The notes: generated by a model not told the origin, from the letters alone. Shown: positions 29,761-40,894, counted from the stretch's first letter. The stretch: 64,000 nt of DNA from Bryum argenteum (GCA_037043015.1 CM073325.1:15851001-15915000), one strand, 5' to 3'. Made by a program: numbers and translations.

Positions 29761-31612
29761 CTTAAACCCTAGAGTTTGCATTCTAAACCCTCATATAACG
29801 CAACATATTCAAATCTTCCCATCCATATACATATCCATTCATGCACTTCAAGTTTCCGAACTTTGATGGCAATGGTGCACGCCAGCAAGTGCTCCCTTTA
29901 TCGAAATGGCAAAACAAAAATTACTCGGGGTGAGGTCCTTAATTTCCATTTTCACAAAATATTGCCCTATACTAAATCAGAAACCCTAAACCCTAAACCT
30001 CAACCCAGACCCCAGCTCAAGAAACTAACTGTAAGCAAGTAAGCATGGGCAATCTTTTCCATGTTCAATCCGAAGTTAGAGTACCTTGGTTTCCAAACCG
30101 ATTGAAGCAAGAAAGGACCATGTATGTTGGCACCAAACAGACTGAGGAAAAATATACGTGGAGGGAAAACTTTGTTCAAGTCTCATATTGACCAATCCGC
30201 AAAGACAGTGGTGATTTTCAAATCTTTGCGGGAGGGACTTGATACGACAGTTTTTAAGGTTGAATTTCAATGTTCTCACTGGAAGAACAACATTCTAGAA
30301 TGAATGCATCAGTTGAGAAACACTTGCAATTCAAACCAAGTTTTCGAAGGGACCAAACACAGTGACTGTAATATATATTCGCAATCTTCTACTTACTTCA
30401 CTTTGCACATGAAAGACTAAACTCAAAACATATTTGCCATGATGAAGATTGCTCCGTGATTTCGATTGTTGAGCAGGTTACCTCCGATCATAGTCGGATC
30501 GACTGCCAGCAAACACAAAAGAGTTTTATTCGATAATATAATGGACTTTCAGAATCCTGATAGCCTTTAGAAGAACAATTCTCAGTTGCGGGTCCTAACA
30601 TGATTGGCTTCAACGATTCTCTCCGTAGCATGCATGGGCCCCGGAGATGTAATTTTCCAATGACAGAGGCCATTGAAACTGAACCCTCGCTTGCGCCAGA
30701 AAGCAGCAAAATAAATAATATGAATCAACATGAATGAATGAGTTTCTTCTTCTCAAATCTCAATCTTTGTTATGTAAAAAATGAATTCTCAGAAGTTAAA
30801 ATGATCGACGTTCTTACAACTACTAACACTGTGAACTCTCATCTCATTACAATTTGGATGTACTAGAGATTGAACAATTTGAGGCTGTTCGAAAGCATGA
30901 TCAACTTAGATGCATGATCGAACTTAGGGCCCAGCCTGGAAAAAGTAATCCGGCCCTTCTGAAATTAAACTGATACATGGTGTTGGTTCCCGATGCAATA
31001 TTTCTATATATCAGTCGCTCACTGGTTTTCGCAGAAAGCTGACCTGCGGCCTGCACTGCACTTGATCCTGAACACATCTTCCACAAAAATTAAAGTTAGA
31101 AACCATCACCATACCACAGTACTGTCGACTGTGGTGGTATTTCCATCAAACCAAATGACTCAATATTTCACTAGGAGTTCTACCAAATTTGGGTGAAATG
31201 AGATATTCTTGGTAGAGAGCCTAGAGTGTCTGCAGGATGTGCACATCATTGCATACATGACATTCAACACTCTTCACAGCAAACCTAGGTATGTAACATT
31301 TAGAAATGGAATATACAATCCTAGAATGTGACACCAATGAATTGAAGAGTGTCAGTCGCATTGACAGCAGTCGGACAAGAGCACTGTGCATCATGCGCCA
31401 TAACTACGCACCGACCGACCCTTGGGCCTCGGGTGGGGTGCCGCACCAAAGATAAACATAAGGCAGAGTGCTCAAAAATGGCTCAAATTTAAATTTAAGT
31501 TTAAGATTGCCCAATCTGTAATGAGGATACTCATGGAAGTAATTTTCATGCATGGGGACAGCTAGTAAGTGGAATGAGGAGAGATAGAAAGATAGAAACT
31601 CCAGTCCCTTTC
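29761..31612. other. Low-copy region with weak coding hints
   Basis: Richer in CpG and less repetitive than its surroundings. Two TTTAGGG-type units (CCCTAAACCCTAAACC) lie near 29985. A 59-codon plus-strand frame at about 30123-30302 (MLAPNRLRKNIRGGKTLF...) and minus-strand frames at 30488-30709 and 30901-31086 look protein-like in composition, but none has a recognisable domain. They could be exons of an unidentified gene or relics. Confidence 0.3.
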
Positions 31613-31615
31613 TAA

Positions 31616-32162
31616 GGGCCGATTTACACCTAGGGGACGGGCCAATTCAGCCCGTTTGAGGGCTGAAATCCTCACTCGTGATTGGCCGAAAGGCAAAAAT
31701 TAGGCCCAACCCCCTTACACCTAGAGGCCGGGCCAATTTGGTGGCAGAATTTTTTTAATCAAGAAATGCAAGTTCTGACATGGCCCGAGCTCGGTGACTT
31801 GGGTGCACCGAGAATGGAAGGCCAATTCTTGGCCGGGGGGCCAATGTCATATTTGTCTAAAAAAAACTTTTTTTTTTAAAAAGCAATTTTTTTTCACCAA
31901 ATCAAATCTGTCTGTTTTTGCGAAGATCTGAACGAATGAAAAAATGCCAATGAAAAGAGAGAGAGAAGTGCTGAATTTTTTTGGACTTTATTGAATTGGC
32001 CCGGCTTCTTGGCCCGAAGGCCATTACATATGGGAAAATCGGCCCCCATTCTAATCATATTATAATGAGGACTTGAGGCCGGCCCCAACCCAAAAACCGG
32101 CTGAAATTTCAAGCAATTGGCCCCAAGAAAACTTGGCCCCGCCCCTAGGTGTAAATCGGCCC
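31616..32162. mobile_element. Tourist-like (PIF/Harbinger) MITE, 547 bp
   Basis: GGGCCGATTTACACCTAGGG at the left recurs, inverted, at the right over about 28 bp with very few changes. It is flanked by TAA (31613-31615 and 32163-32165). The outside sequence rejoins to match the unfilled repeat at 19871-19944, which confirms the ends and the target duplication. The interior has further GGCC-rich inverted segments. Confidence 0.9.
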
Positions 32163-32165
32163 TAA

Positions 32166-32508
32166 GGGGCCGGCGTGAATGAAGTGTCCGTTTGTAATGC
32201 TAATATCCCGATGGCCACCAGATTAGGGAAATTGGAACAATACTACTTCCCCCTCTCGAGTGTGGACACTATAACTACGCTAGTGTAAGTGGAATGACAA
32301 TCATAGTGGACTCTATGTATGTGGTTCTCTAATATCATCATGAGTGTACACTCAATTTTATTATTATATATTAACCATAAAATTTGGAACATGAATACAC
32401 ATCAAATGTTTATTATCAATCTTCACAAATCTTGAGTTGATATTAAAATTTAACAAAGAAAACTACCTCGTGAAAGAATATATCTATACTTGTTGGCTCA
32501 TAACGTTG
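32166..32508. other. Intergenic, AT-rich
   Basis: The continuation of the interrupted repeat runs to about 32205, then AT-rich DNA without recognisable structure. Confidence 0.4.
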
Positions 32509-32512
32509 TTAA

Positions 32513-32771
32513 CCCCTAACTCTCTTTAAAACCCGAAACGGATTTGGAGGTTCCCGCAGGAGAAAAACTCAGCCAACTTTGACCATTATAATCTCACAAA
32601 TGAGGAAGAATGAACGGTTCAAATTTGGTGTGTGAGAAGAATGTCAAGTGAACTTTGAGATCTTACGGTTGAATCTTTTAAGTAATGCTTAGATTGAGAT
32701 TTTTGGAGCTTAATCTAAAGGAAGGTCAAATTTTGTGACTTAGACCGTTTCGCAACAAGGAAATTTAAGGG
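32513..32771 (-). mobile_element. TTAA-flanked (piggyBac-like) MITE, 260-bp subfamily
   Basis: CCCCTAACTCTCTTTAAAAC and AAATTTAAGGG are flanked by TTAA (32509-32512 and 32772-32775). It is 259 bp and inverted relative to the 260-bp copy at 52271-52530, sharing TTGACCATTATAATCTCACA and GAAACGG(A)TTTGG-like sequence. Its right TTAA lies only 5 bp from the stop codon of the LEA_3-like gene, so it occupies that gene's 3' UTR or terminator zone. Confidence 0.85.
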
Positions 32772-32780
32772 TTAAATAAT

Positions 32781-33281
32781 CTAAGTGGATGATGATGTTT
32801 GATTGATACGATCTAAATCGGGAAGCTCTTCCATACAAGGCCACCACGGCTTAATATCTTCGACAATGGTTGCAGTCTCCAAGTTGATGCGAATAACATG
32901 ATCCGGAGACTTCATCACATTTGTAGTTGAAGTGGAGACTTCTTGATAAGTACCTTCGGGAACCCAGATTCCAGTTTGATTATCAGGTCGCCATGCCTTT
33001 GCCTTTGCCTTTTGTTCCTTTGCAATTGGCATACTACCCCCGGCGGCCTTAACATTGATGTTCATGTTGTTGATTCTCACGATAGGCTCATCAATTTGTA
33101 CTCGTTGAGGATTTCCACAAATAATATCAACATATGGAATCATTTTCCACCCATCTTTCTTAGTGAAAATGGTGGCTACTTTGCAATCCACTTCAATTGT
33201 GGTACTTAAAAAACAACGTTGTTTCATATAAATATAATTAGTCAATCCTCTTCTCATATGATTCACTATCATTCCAGCCAT
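32781..33281 (-). CDS. LEA_3-like (senescence/dehydration-associated) protein, single exon
   Basis: An uninterrupted 166-codon frame. Residues 1-31 (MAGMIVNHMRRGLTNYIYMK...) are basic and hydroxylated with almost no acid, like a mitochondrial presequence. The motif WRPDNQTGIWVPEG near residues 92-105 matches the W-x-x-D-x-x-TG-x-W-x-PE signature of the LEA_3/SAG21 family, whose members are small, often mitochondrial, and induced by drought or oxidative stress. The protein is longer than typical members (about 100 aa), with an extra central segment and an acidic tail (ETATIVEDIKPWW). No introns or clear TATA box are seen. A TTAA-type MITE abuts its 3' end. The assignment rests on one motif plus the presequence; it could also be an unrelated hypothetical protein. 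Confidence 0.5.
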   Translation of the reverse strand: MAGMIVNHMRRGLTNYIYMKQRCFLSTTIEVDCKVATIFTKKDGWKMIPYVDIICGNPQRVQIDEPIVRINNMNINVKAAGGSMPIAKEQKAKAKAWRPDNQTGIWVPEGTYQEVSTSTTNVMKSPDHVIRINLETATIVEDIKPWWPCMEELPDLDRINQTSSST

Positions 33282-33469
33282 TTCTTTAATTTATTACTTA
33301 ATATTATGCAAAGGTTGAATTGAATAAATCAATAACTAGTTAATTAATGATTAACAAAATTTCAATACTCAGATGCTGCTATTTATGACAAGAACCGAAG
33401 TAACGTATAATATGATAGCCACGCCTTTTTATATGTACCTTGAACCAGGCTTTTACTTTAGTTAAAACG

Positions 33470-34567
33470 TAAAAGTAAGGAGGTTGTAAAAACAAAAGGG
33501 CTGTGATACTTTTACTTTTTCCAAGGGACAACGAGAGATCCTCGGCTCTAACGGGCGCTGGGTGGGCGCCGCGCTGCCCCCGATCGATCTGAAGAGCCGG
33601 GGCGCGAGGCTCTCCCGCCGCCTTGGCGCCCTTGCCGCCGCCCGCCCGAAGGCCCAGCCCGCCCGCCCCCCAGCTTTCTTCCAGAAAACTTCGCGTACTC
33701 GCCACTTCGTCGTCCCAATCATGTCTCAAGTAGGCCACGTTAAATCGCAAACTTGCATCTTAGCAGATCCCAAGTCGGCCACCTTCAGGTCACAATACCC
33801 CTCCTTCCGTAGCTTTTTGTCAGCTGAAGGAGCTACAAGAACATTCGCCGACTTCAAGCCGCGCTGAACAGTACCCTGTTCGTGGAGATACTCCATTCCT
33901 TGAGCAAACTGATTCATGATGTCGATAGCTGCGAGAATTGAAATTGGACGCAATTCTTATGTCGTTGCGTGTAGTAATCGAAAGGACTCATCGGCATGTA
34001 CTCCATCAAGAAGGAAGCCTCAGATGTTACATCGCCTACAGAAAGCAGCTTCACAATGTTCGGGTGATTCCACAGCGCCAATGTTTTCACCTCTTTCATG
34101 AAATTCCCGTCCACTGAGTCCTTTAAGTGCTTCTTTGCACAGATTACACCCAACCATTCCACTTTACAAACTGATCCGTATGAACCACCTCCAATAAGTT
34201 TCAGTATGGGAGTAGGATAGCCACAAGTAAGAGTGTAGAATTTCGGAAGGCTTGCATCCTGATCATTGTCCGTGCTTAATTTGCTTTTCTCTCTCTCTAT
34301 GATGTACTCCGCTAACAATTTTGGGCGGGCGGGCGGGTTGTGCCTTCGGGCGGGGGGGTTGGACCTTCGGGCGGGCGGGGCAAGGCTGCCCAAGGCGGGC
34401 CAGAGCCTGCCGCCCCTGCTCTTTCAGGCTGCCGCTGGTGCAGGCGCCGTTAGAGCTGAGAACGGGAGAGAGATTTTTCTTTATTTTTAAAGTAAAAGTA
34501 AGGAGTTTGTCAAAGCAAAAGGGTAAGCAAATGATACTTTTACTTTATCCAAGGGACAACGAGAGAG
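33470..34567. mobile_element. Repeat-bounded cassette carrying a kinase fragment (Pack-type candidate)
   Basis: Two direct copies of about 70-75 bp (AAAAGTAAGGAG...TGATACTTTTACTTT...CCAAGGGACAACGAGAGA) lie at 33470-33538 and 34492-34567. Just inside are GC-rich segments, 33542-33685 and 34315-34465, that are imperfect inverted repeats of each other (CTCTAACGG, AGGCTCT, CCGCCTTGG, CCCGCCCGAAGG). The kinase-like sequence lies between. The layout resembles a gene-capturing DNA transposon, but no short target duplication was found and the superfamily is unassigned. Confidence 0.5.
33670..34393 (-). pseudogene. Protein kinase (TKL-like) fragment, degenerate
   Basis: The minus strand encodes an N-lobe and part of a C-lobe: the glycine loop GGGSYGSV, CAKK (the ATP-binding lysine), FMKEVKTL (helix C glutamate), HPNIVKLLSVG, then GMEYLHE, a catalytic loop reading QRGLKSANVLV, and ADLGSAK. 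The HRD motif is QRG, so the catalytic aspartate is missing, and DFG is DLG. The frame changes near 33940 and again near 33745. The C-lobe stops at about 33670 in GC-rich repeat, with no APE motif. The N-terminus (PPARRSNPPARRHNPPARP) is just translated GC-rich repeat. This looks like a host kinase fragment captured in a mobile cassette, not a functional gene. Confidence 0.7.
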
Positions 34568-34880
34568 AGTAGAGTTGGATAACTGATTGTTTTTCGACAT
34601 TCTGGATGGATGGATGACTGCCAGGGTTCATCCGACCGACGAGCGCCCGAGCTGTTCAGTTGTGGTCTCCGTCATCCGATCAACTTTTTCATCCAAATTT
34701 TGAATTTTACATCATCATATTTCAAGTGTACTTTAGGTCAAGTTTGTTACTGCATGGGAATTTTTTTATCTTTTTTGGATGACGGTTGAAATGAGTTAGT
34801 TCACTTCTGGTTTTGGAGTTGGTCCTCCACTTTTGGGGTGAAAGTTTTAGCAATCGGGCATGAGGAAGAAGCGATGATTC
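34568..34880. other. Intergenic
   Basis: Contains a short GGATGGATGGATGA run near 34604. No gene is seen. Confidence 0.35.
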
Positions 34881-35076
34881 TCAAAAACTCTTAATCTAAG
34901 AATTATTTTAAATTTTCAACTGTAAGATCTCAAAGTTCACTTGACATTCTTCCCACATACCAAATTTGGACCGTTCATTCTTCCTCATTTGTGAGATTAT
35001 AATGGTCAAAGTTGGCTGAGTTTTTCTCCTGCGGGAACCTCCAAATCCCGTTTCGGGTTTCAAGGAGAGGTAGGGG
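34881..35076 (+). mobile_element. TTAA-type MITE, 260-bp subfamily, left end lost
   Basis: Matches 52271-52530 from CTCTTAATCTAAG-like sequence to the right tip GAGAGGTAGGGG before TTAA (35077-35080). Shared blocks include TTCACTTGACATTCTTC and TCTCCTGCGGGAACCTCC. The left tip is not recognisable. Confidence 0.7.
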
Positions 35077-35094
35077 TTAAGTCGGTAAATGTAC

Positions 35095-35300
35095 AAGTAT
35101 CAAATTTTGTGAGTCTAAAGATAGAAGATACTCAAGGAGCCAAAATGGCTGACAGAGGCAATGCTTGCAAGTGTAGAACTGTAGATCTGCCGCTCCAAGC
35201 ACCAGAACCCAACTTGCTTGAAAGAGTGGCTGCATCAGTAACAAGCATAGTGATTCGATCGAGCTTTCCACATATCAAACCTGATTGATGAAGCCCTACA
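35095..35300 (-). other. Coding-like remnant, unrecognised
   Basis: A minus-strand run of about 50 open codons (GLICGKLDRITMLVTDAATL...) has good protein composition and sits in CpG-containing, non-repeat DNA. It may belong with the remnant at 36430-36770 on the same strand, now separated by a Harbinger-like MITE. No start codon, splice pattern or family is established. Confidence 0.25.
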
Positions 35301-35451
35301 AATCAAAATCAAAAGTGCACTAAGTTCGTTACACCAATACTCGAAGATAGATAATTAATATCAATGTACAAGGTCACAATAAATAAAAAGCTCACTTCAT
35401 ATTTTACCTAGCTTTTCATGAGCTTCGATCTTTCATCAGACTAACCTATTA

Positions 35452-36427
35452 GGGCCGGTTTACACTACGGTGGAGAGGTCCACCGGTCATGAAAAGAAGG
35501 AGAATTCTTGATTGTGATTGGTTGAAAGCGTGCTTCTTGACCGGTGGGTGTTTACACTAGGTGAAGAGAGCAAAGGTGGTGAACATTTCTCATGGATGAT
35601 AAAATGACATGGCCGCCTATGTGGTGGCACTTTTTGAAGAAAGAGTTCTCCGGAGGTGGAGTTTCTTGTCCGACCTCAAGAGGCCGGTCAAGAATTCATT
35701 GTTCCGGAGAACATCAATTGAAATTTTAGAATATGTATGTAAAGCACATTCACTATAGAGGGCAGAGTCATTATAAGAAAATGAACACTATAGAGAGGAA
35801 ATAAAGTCGGATTTCAAGGACATCACTATTTTTCTCATTTAGGACGCTTTTTTTTGAGAATGTGTTCTTTTTGCTACAAATGAGTCAAACCATTAAGGGG
35901 TTAACATCCCGAAAAACATTTGTTTCCTACACAAGTTTAAAATTGACAAATTTTTTGGTAAATTTTTTTTAAACAATTGTATAAAGTTGAACAAAATATT
36001 ACCATGTGATGTCATCTTAGTATTTGAAAGTAATGATGTATCAAAAACTTGTTATTTACGGCACGATTGATATGCAAACTGAAAAAAAGTTGTATCAAAT
36101 TGTCATACATATATAAATTTCAAGTTTTCATGAACACAATTCTTGATCAATTTTTTTTAAACAATGTACATGTTGTTTTCCTTATCATAGCTAACTTTCA
36201 CTATTTGGTAAACTTCTCTTCACCGGTGGACTTCTCCGGTGGACTTCTCTGGTGAAACTTCTCCTTTAGGTGTTTAGACTACATTCAACCGGTTAAGACT
36301 CTTCAAAAATTATTTTATTGCCTTTAATTCTTCTTCGGCACATTCACCACTTGCTTTATATAACCATGTCTTGGCCAAGCATTCTTGACCGACCGGAGGC
36401 CTTCTCCACCATAGTGTAAACCGGCCC
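35452..36427. mobile_element. Tourist-like (PIF/Harbinger) MITE, 976 bp
   Basis: GGGCCGGTTTACACTACGGT at the left and the reverse complement of the right end, GGGCCGGTTTACACTATGGT, match closely for about 37 bp. They are flanked by TTA (35449-35451 and 36428-36430). The interior repeats CACCGG and CTTCTCCGGTGG motifs. A stretch at about 35845-35898 ending CATTAAGGGG before TTAA is the tip of a TTAA-type element lodged inside. Confidence 0.85.
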
Positions 36428-36430
36428 TTA

Positions 36431-36770
36431 GTACACCAGATTGATACTCATTGATGGCACCATCGTCTGTCAGTGCATGCTCAACGTAAGAATCGAACAC
36501 TATCAAGTCAAGAATTGTGTAACTATCATAAGCTACTTCGATTCTAGCTTGTCATGAATCACATCAATGCCGCCATTAATCCTCTGAGCAAAGCTAGCTG
36601 CTACGGTTACGTACAGTAAGCTAGAATCAAAGACAATGACTGTCGGCGATACGAACACCAGTATTGAAGGATCTGCAGCCTCTCCGATCCTGTATCGACC
36701 CACGCCAATCCTCCATTCAAGACTCGATCAAACACCACTTGAACGCCGCTTTGTTTTGTTGGCACCGTTA
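36431..36770 (-). other. Coding-like remnant interrupted by a MITE, unrecognised
   Basis: Two overlapping minus-strand open runs read like protein: VFVSPTVIVFDSSLLYVTVA... continuing to INGGIDVIHDKLESK, then in a second frame DSYTILDLIVFDSYVEHALT... reaching the MITE edge at 36430. Across the MITE the frame would end within a few codons. This may be a decayed gene or exons of an unknown gene; I recognise no domain. Confidence 0.3.
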
Positions 36771-36774
36771 CTGG

Positions 36775-38264
36775 ATCATGTGTTTTGGTGTTAAGTTGGT
36801 GATTAGTGTTATGTGGAGATTAGTGTGACGTCAGGTGACTGTTGGTAAAGAACTCTTGCTATTTCTCAGCTTTGTTTTTTTGAGATTAATGTTCACTTTG
36901 GGCTGCCATTGCATTGCAATTAGTGTCCCTGGCTTGTTTCTTCTTCAAGGCACTGATTGCATCACTTCTGATAAATTATGACTTCTACTTGCAAGAAAAT
37001 GTGCACAACAGAAAGTGACGTAATAATTTAGTGTTACAATTCGCAATTAATGTCTGTAGCACTAAAGAATTTAGGATTTAGGATTTATAAACCCTAAACC
37101 CTAAACCTAACTCACTAGATTGGCTAACTCAGCGCCTTCTCCATTTCTGGCACTTCTGTCAACAAAAGCTTCCAAAGTTCCCATAAGCCAATCTAGTCAT
37201 CTTTATCTTTTCAGATTGCTTTTTAGCAAATACAACAGTACTCGGGATGTTGCATATTTGGGTCACTCCAAACAAGATCCTACGGTTGGATTTTCAAGAA
37301 ATTTATTTTACTACGTTTTATCGCCTCATAAGATTTTGGGGGTTATTTTTTTTACCCCAATGAGTCAAACCATTTACAAATGTTAGGCTCTGGGGTAAAA
37401 AAATTCCAACATTTACGGTGAGTCAACATTGTAAAGATTAAAAAGGGAGCTTTTTGAATGCTTAACAAATATAAATTCATCACAACTTAAGATGGAAAAG
37501 ACAGTTTTGCAAAATTGTCATATAGAAATTACTTGTATCAAATCAATTCTTCTCTTTTATGAAGAAAATAAGAATAAATAGTCCTTTGAACTGATTCTCA
37601 AGCATTTAGTGAGTCAATATACTATAATGGATGTCATCACACATTATTGGATGTCTTTCATGGGTTAACATCTATTTGTGACAAACTAACAAAGAGGGGG
37701 GTAAATTATTGTTCACATTTAGCATAGTTAACATTCTAGTAAGCAACATGAGGGAATGTACAACCTTGTTATGAGATATAGTGGATTAGCATTTAAAAGT
37801 GTAACATTTATCTAGGGTGGACTCTAGGGGTTGACCCCTACGATCCCAATCAACCATTTTATGGTCGATCCCGAATTTTGAAGAGCTGTAGTGCACTACA
37901 AAAAGAATTTTCTGGAATTTTATTCACTTTCCAAAAGTTTGGTGAGTGGAGAACCACATCTAATTTACAAAATCTTGTTTGGATTTATAAATTGTTCACA
38001 ATAAGCCCTAAACACATATAGGGCAAGGTTTTTTTTAGTGTTGGAAAACTTATTAGTTTTGGAAACTAATAGTGTTTCTCTTAAGTTAGGTGTGGCCTTT
38101 CTATGTATCGTCGAATAATATGTCATTTTGGCCAGTCATATCAATTTCCGACTATCAATGATAGAAATTGTATTTTCCATTGATATTCATATTTTTACGT
38201 TGTTTGATCCATTGTCAAATTAATAATTACTATTTTAAAAAATCAACCGTTGGTATTGATTTGA
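36775..38264. other. Intergenic with old repeats
   Basis: The part at 36780-37030 is the inverted partner of the repeat near 9490-9640. Two and a half telomere-like units (CCCTAAACCCTAAACC) lie near 37090, too few to mark a telomere. Scattered TTTAGTGTTGG motifs near 38035 look like CACTA-tipped element debris. No gene is seen. Confidence 0.4.
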
Positions 38265-38268
38265 TTAA

Positions 38269-39226
38269 ATTCGTAAACGTTCCCGCTGTCGTTTTAATAG
38301 ATTTTGGATGAAGGACAAAGACTTTGAAGAGCCATAACTTCTTCATATGAAGTTTGTTTTTAACAATTTTACCTGGGTTGGGTCTCAAATTAATTCTAGT
38401 TTGTGTTGTAAAAATGAAGTATGAATTACTTCCATGCATTTTAGTGACAACAACTTCTGGTATTGAGATTTTTAACTTAGGGCATGTTTTTCCATTGCAA
38501 TCAGATTATGAGAAATATATTTACATGTTTTTTTCTTACATAATTATGATCTTAAGATGGATCCTAACAACTTTCTAGTTGATTTTGATTTTATTAATCC
38601 AAATAAGTTTAGTATTGGATTCGCCATGATGTTTTTACAATGAAAGAAGTGAAAAAGTCGATGAATTTTGAGGAGCCATATCTCCTTCATACATTGTTAG
38701 ATTTCAACTTTTTTGGGGGGAATGAATTTCAATTAGAGTCTACTTTTAGTGGTAGAAATTTTGACTTGATTGAAGATGTTTTGAGGATAAGGCTTAGGTT
38801 TGAGTGCAAGAGGTGTAGTTTTGGACTACTTTTCCTGTGTAAACTTTTTAGTAATTTTCACCATTGCAAGGCTACTACGGGAGCCAATAAATTTTTTTGA
38901 TAAATTGTTTTTGATATGAGTGTGTTTTTTAAATGAAGGCAAACACCCTTCAAGTTGGTTGTTTTTTGAATGCAATTGGTTTGTTAGTAGAATCTCCACT
39001 CTAAAGTGAATAATTATGATGAAATCTCATAGTTTGTTCTTAGTACTAATACGTTACTATCTCCCAATCTATGAGGGTTCATAGCTTGAATTATGATTCA
39101 CATGATTTACAATAGATATAATATAAGTTGTACAGTTGAGGTTTGAATAAGTTACCTTCATAGATATCTATTACACTTTTTTTGAAAATGTATTTTTTGG
39201 CTAAACATAGGAAAGGACATACAGGG
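38269..39226 (-). mobile_element. TTAA-type MITE, long subfamily, degenerate
   Basis: The segment lies between TTAA at 38265-38268 and TTAA at 39227-39230. Its interior is an inverted relative of 39894-40854: CATAACTTCTTCATA, TTCATACATTGTTAGATTTC, TTCACCATTGCAAGGC and CTATGAGGGTTCATAGC are shared blocks. The tips are heavily eroded (TCGTAAACG... and ACAGGG). Confidence 0.6.
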
Positions 39227-39230
39227 TTAA

Positions 39231-39700
39231 GCACTCTGATTTTTATGTTGTCTTTTAAGCAAAACTTCATAAGAGATACGGAATGCATATTTTATAACAC
39301 ATCTAAGTTTTTCTGTAAATCCCTTACGCCTTTAGGGAGTAAGGTGACTCATTGTACTAAATATCCAAACAGTGAGAAATTCGGTTGGAAAGTCACAATA
39401 CTTCTTGTATGTTCCAAAAAAGATGTAAAAGGATACATAGAGTTTATAGCAAGTTATGAGAAATTGTAGGTATCTCAAGAATTGTATGTTAGTTGACAAA
39501 TCTTCATTTCATTTCATGCAAAGTTTTTGTTGTTTATGATAAAAGGAAATTTTGTTGTTTATGATAGAAGGATATTTCTAAAGCTAGTTGTGTTGTGAGC
39601 TTCTCCATTAGTGTCATAACTTGGTTAAAGTGGAAAATATGAGTATTTATGTTGATAAAACTCATTTTGAGCAAAAAAATTCTGAAAAGCTAAATTTTTT
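39231..39700. other. Intergenic, AT-rich
   Basis: No supported feature. The 95-codon frame at 39182-39469 overlaps repeat and has no motif. Confidence 0.3.
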
Positions 39701-39701
39701 T

Positions 39702-39836
39702 GGGCTGCCCCAAATAACGAGTTTCATTTAGTTTGGGGCAGCTCACTAGTAGCTATCTAATATCTAATATTGAAGGATTGAGAAAGTACTTATTAAACGA
39801 CTTTCTCAAACCTTTAATATTAGACAGCTACTAGTG
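39702..39836. repeat. Two adjoining stem-loops
   Basis: The first hairpin pairs GGGCTGCCCCAAA with TTTGGGGCAGCTC (39702-39743). The second (39744-39836) pairs CACTAGTAGCT...GATTGAGAAAGT with ACTTTCTCAAACC...AGCTACTAGTG around a loop of about 12 nt. The second stem is about 36 bp, a size seen in microRNA precursors and in tiny MITEs. No further evidence favours either. Confidence 0.5.
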
Positions 39837-39893
39837 TGCCTACCTTTTTTCCCATAAAAGTCCATCGACCATAAGTCCTACAAAAACTATTAA

Positions 39894-40854
39894 CCCTAAA
39901 TGTCCTTGGAGTATTTTAACCAAAAACTCATTCTCAAAAAATTGTCATAGATAGAAATGAAGATATTTAAATCTCAAGTGCACAAACTTGTTGTAGATCG
40001 TGTGAATCAAGTATAATTGACTCATGAGACCATATAGATTCCGAGATCATAACGTATTAGCCTATCAGACTACAAAATACCATTGTTTTCACCGTGATGT
40101 GAAATGCTACCAACATGAAATTTGCAATAAAAAAATCACAAACTAGAAAGTTGTTCGTTCTCATCTTAAAAACACTCTTTTGCCAAAAAAAAAAAAAAAA
40201 AAAATATATATCAAAAAGATATCTGGCTCAACCAAATGCCTTGCAGTGGTGAAAAGTGCCAAATATTGTACGAAGGAAAAATAGTTCAAAACTAGACCCC
40301 ATGCACTCAAATCCATGCCTTATATTCAGTACTTCTTTGATTATGTTAAGGTTTCTATCACTTAAAATAAACTATGATTGGAATCCATCCCAAGAAATCA
40401 CGTTGAAATCTAACGGTGGATAAAGGAAATGTAGCTCCTCAAAAATCATTCATTTTTTCACTTTTTTCATTGTAGAAACATCATTGCAATTCCAAAACCA
40501 AAGTTATTTGAATAATGAATTTGCAAGTCAAAGTTGTTAGTACGCATCTAAAAATCATACTTATGTAACTATCTCATGAATAACTATTTTTGATTTCACA
40601 TTATTGGCTTGCAATGGTAAAACATGCCAAATGTTAAAAAACCCAAAAACAATATTTGTCCAGACTAAAATGCATGCCATTAATTAATAACTTATTTTCT
40701 AGGTCTTCAAGTTTTACCACCCAAACTAGACTTGATTAGTGACTCAACCCAAGTGACTTTGTCAGAAAACAAAGTTATGAAGAAGTTATGGCTCTTCAAA
40801 GTTTCTACCCTTGTGTTGATGCTGTCGTTTTTCAATATTAGGGACGTTTAGGGC
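39894..40854 (+). mobile_element. TTAA-flanked (piggyBac-like) MITE, long subfamily
   Basis: CCCTAAATGTCC follows TTAA (39890-39893), and GGGACGTTTAGGGC precedes TTAA (40855-40858). It is colinear with 25726-26697 through GTCATAGAT, CATAACGTATTA, AAACTAGACCCCATGCA and CATGCCATTAATT blocks. 961 bp, moderately diverged. Confidence 0.75.
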
Positions 40855-40894
40855 TTAATATCCAAAAACATATGAGTCAAACCTGTTTTTTTAA

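Noticed and set aside
29985-30001. Telomere-like CCCTAAA units (also near 37090)
   Set aside because: Only about two units each, inside ordinary intergenic DNA. Not a telomere or a convincing interstitial array.
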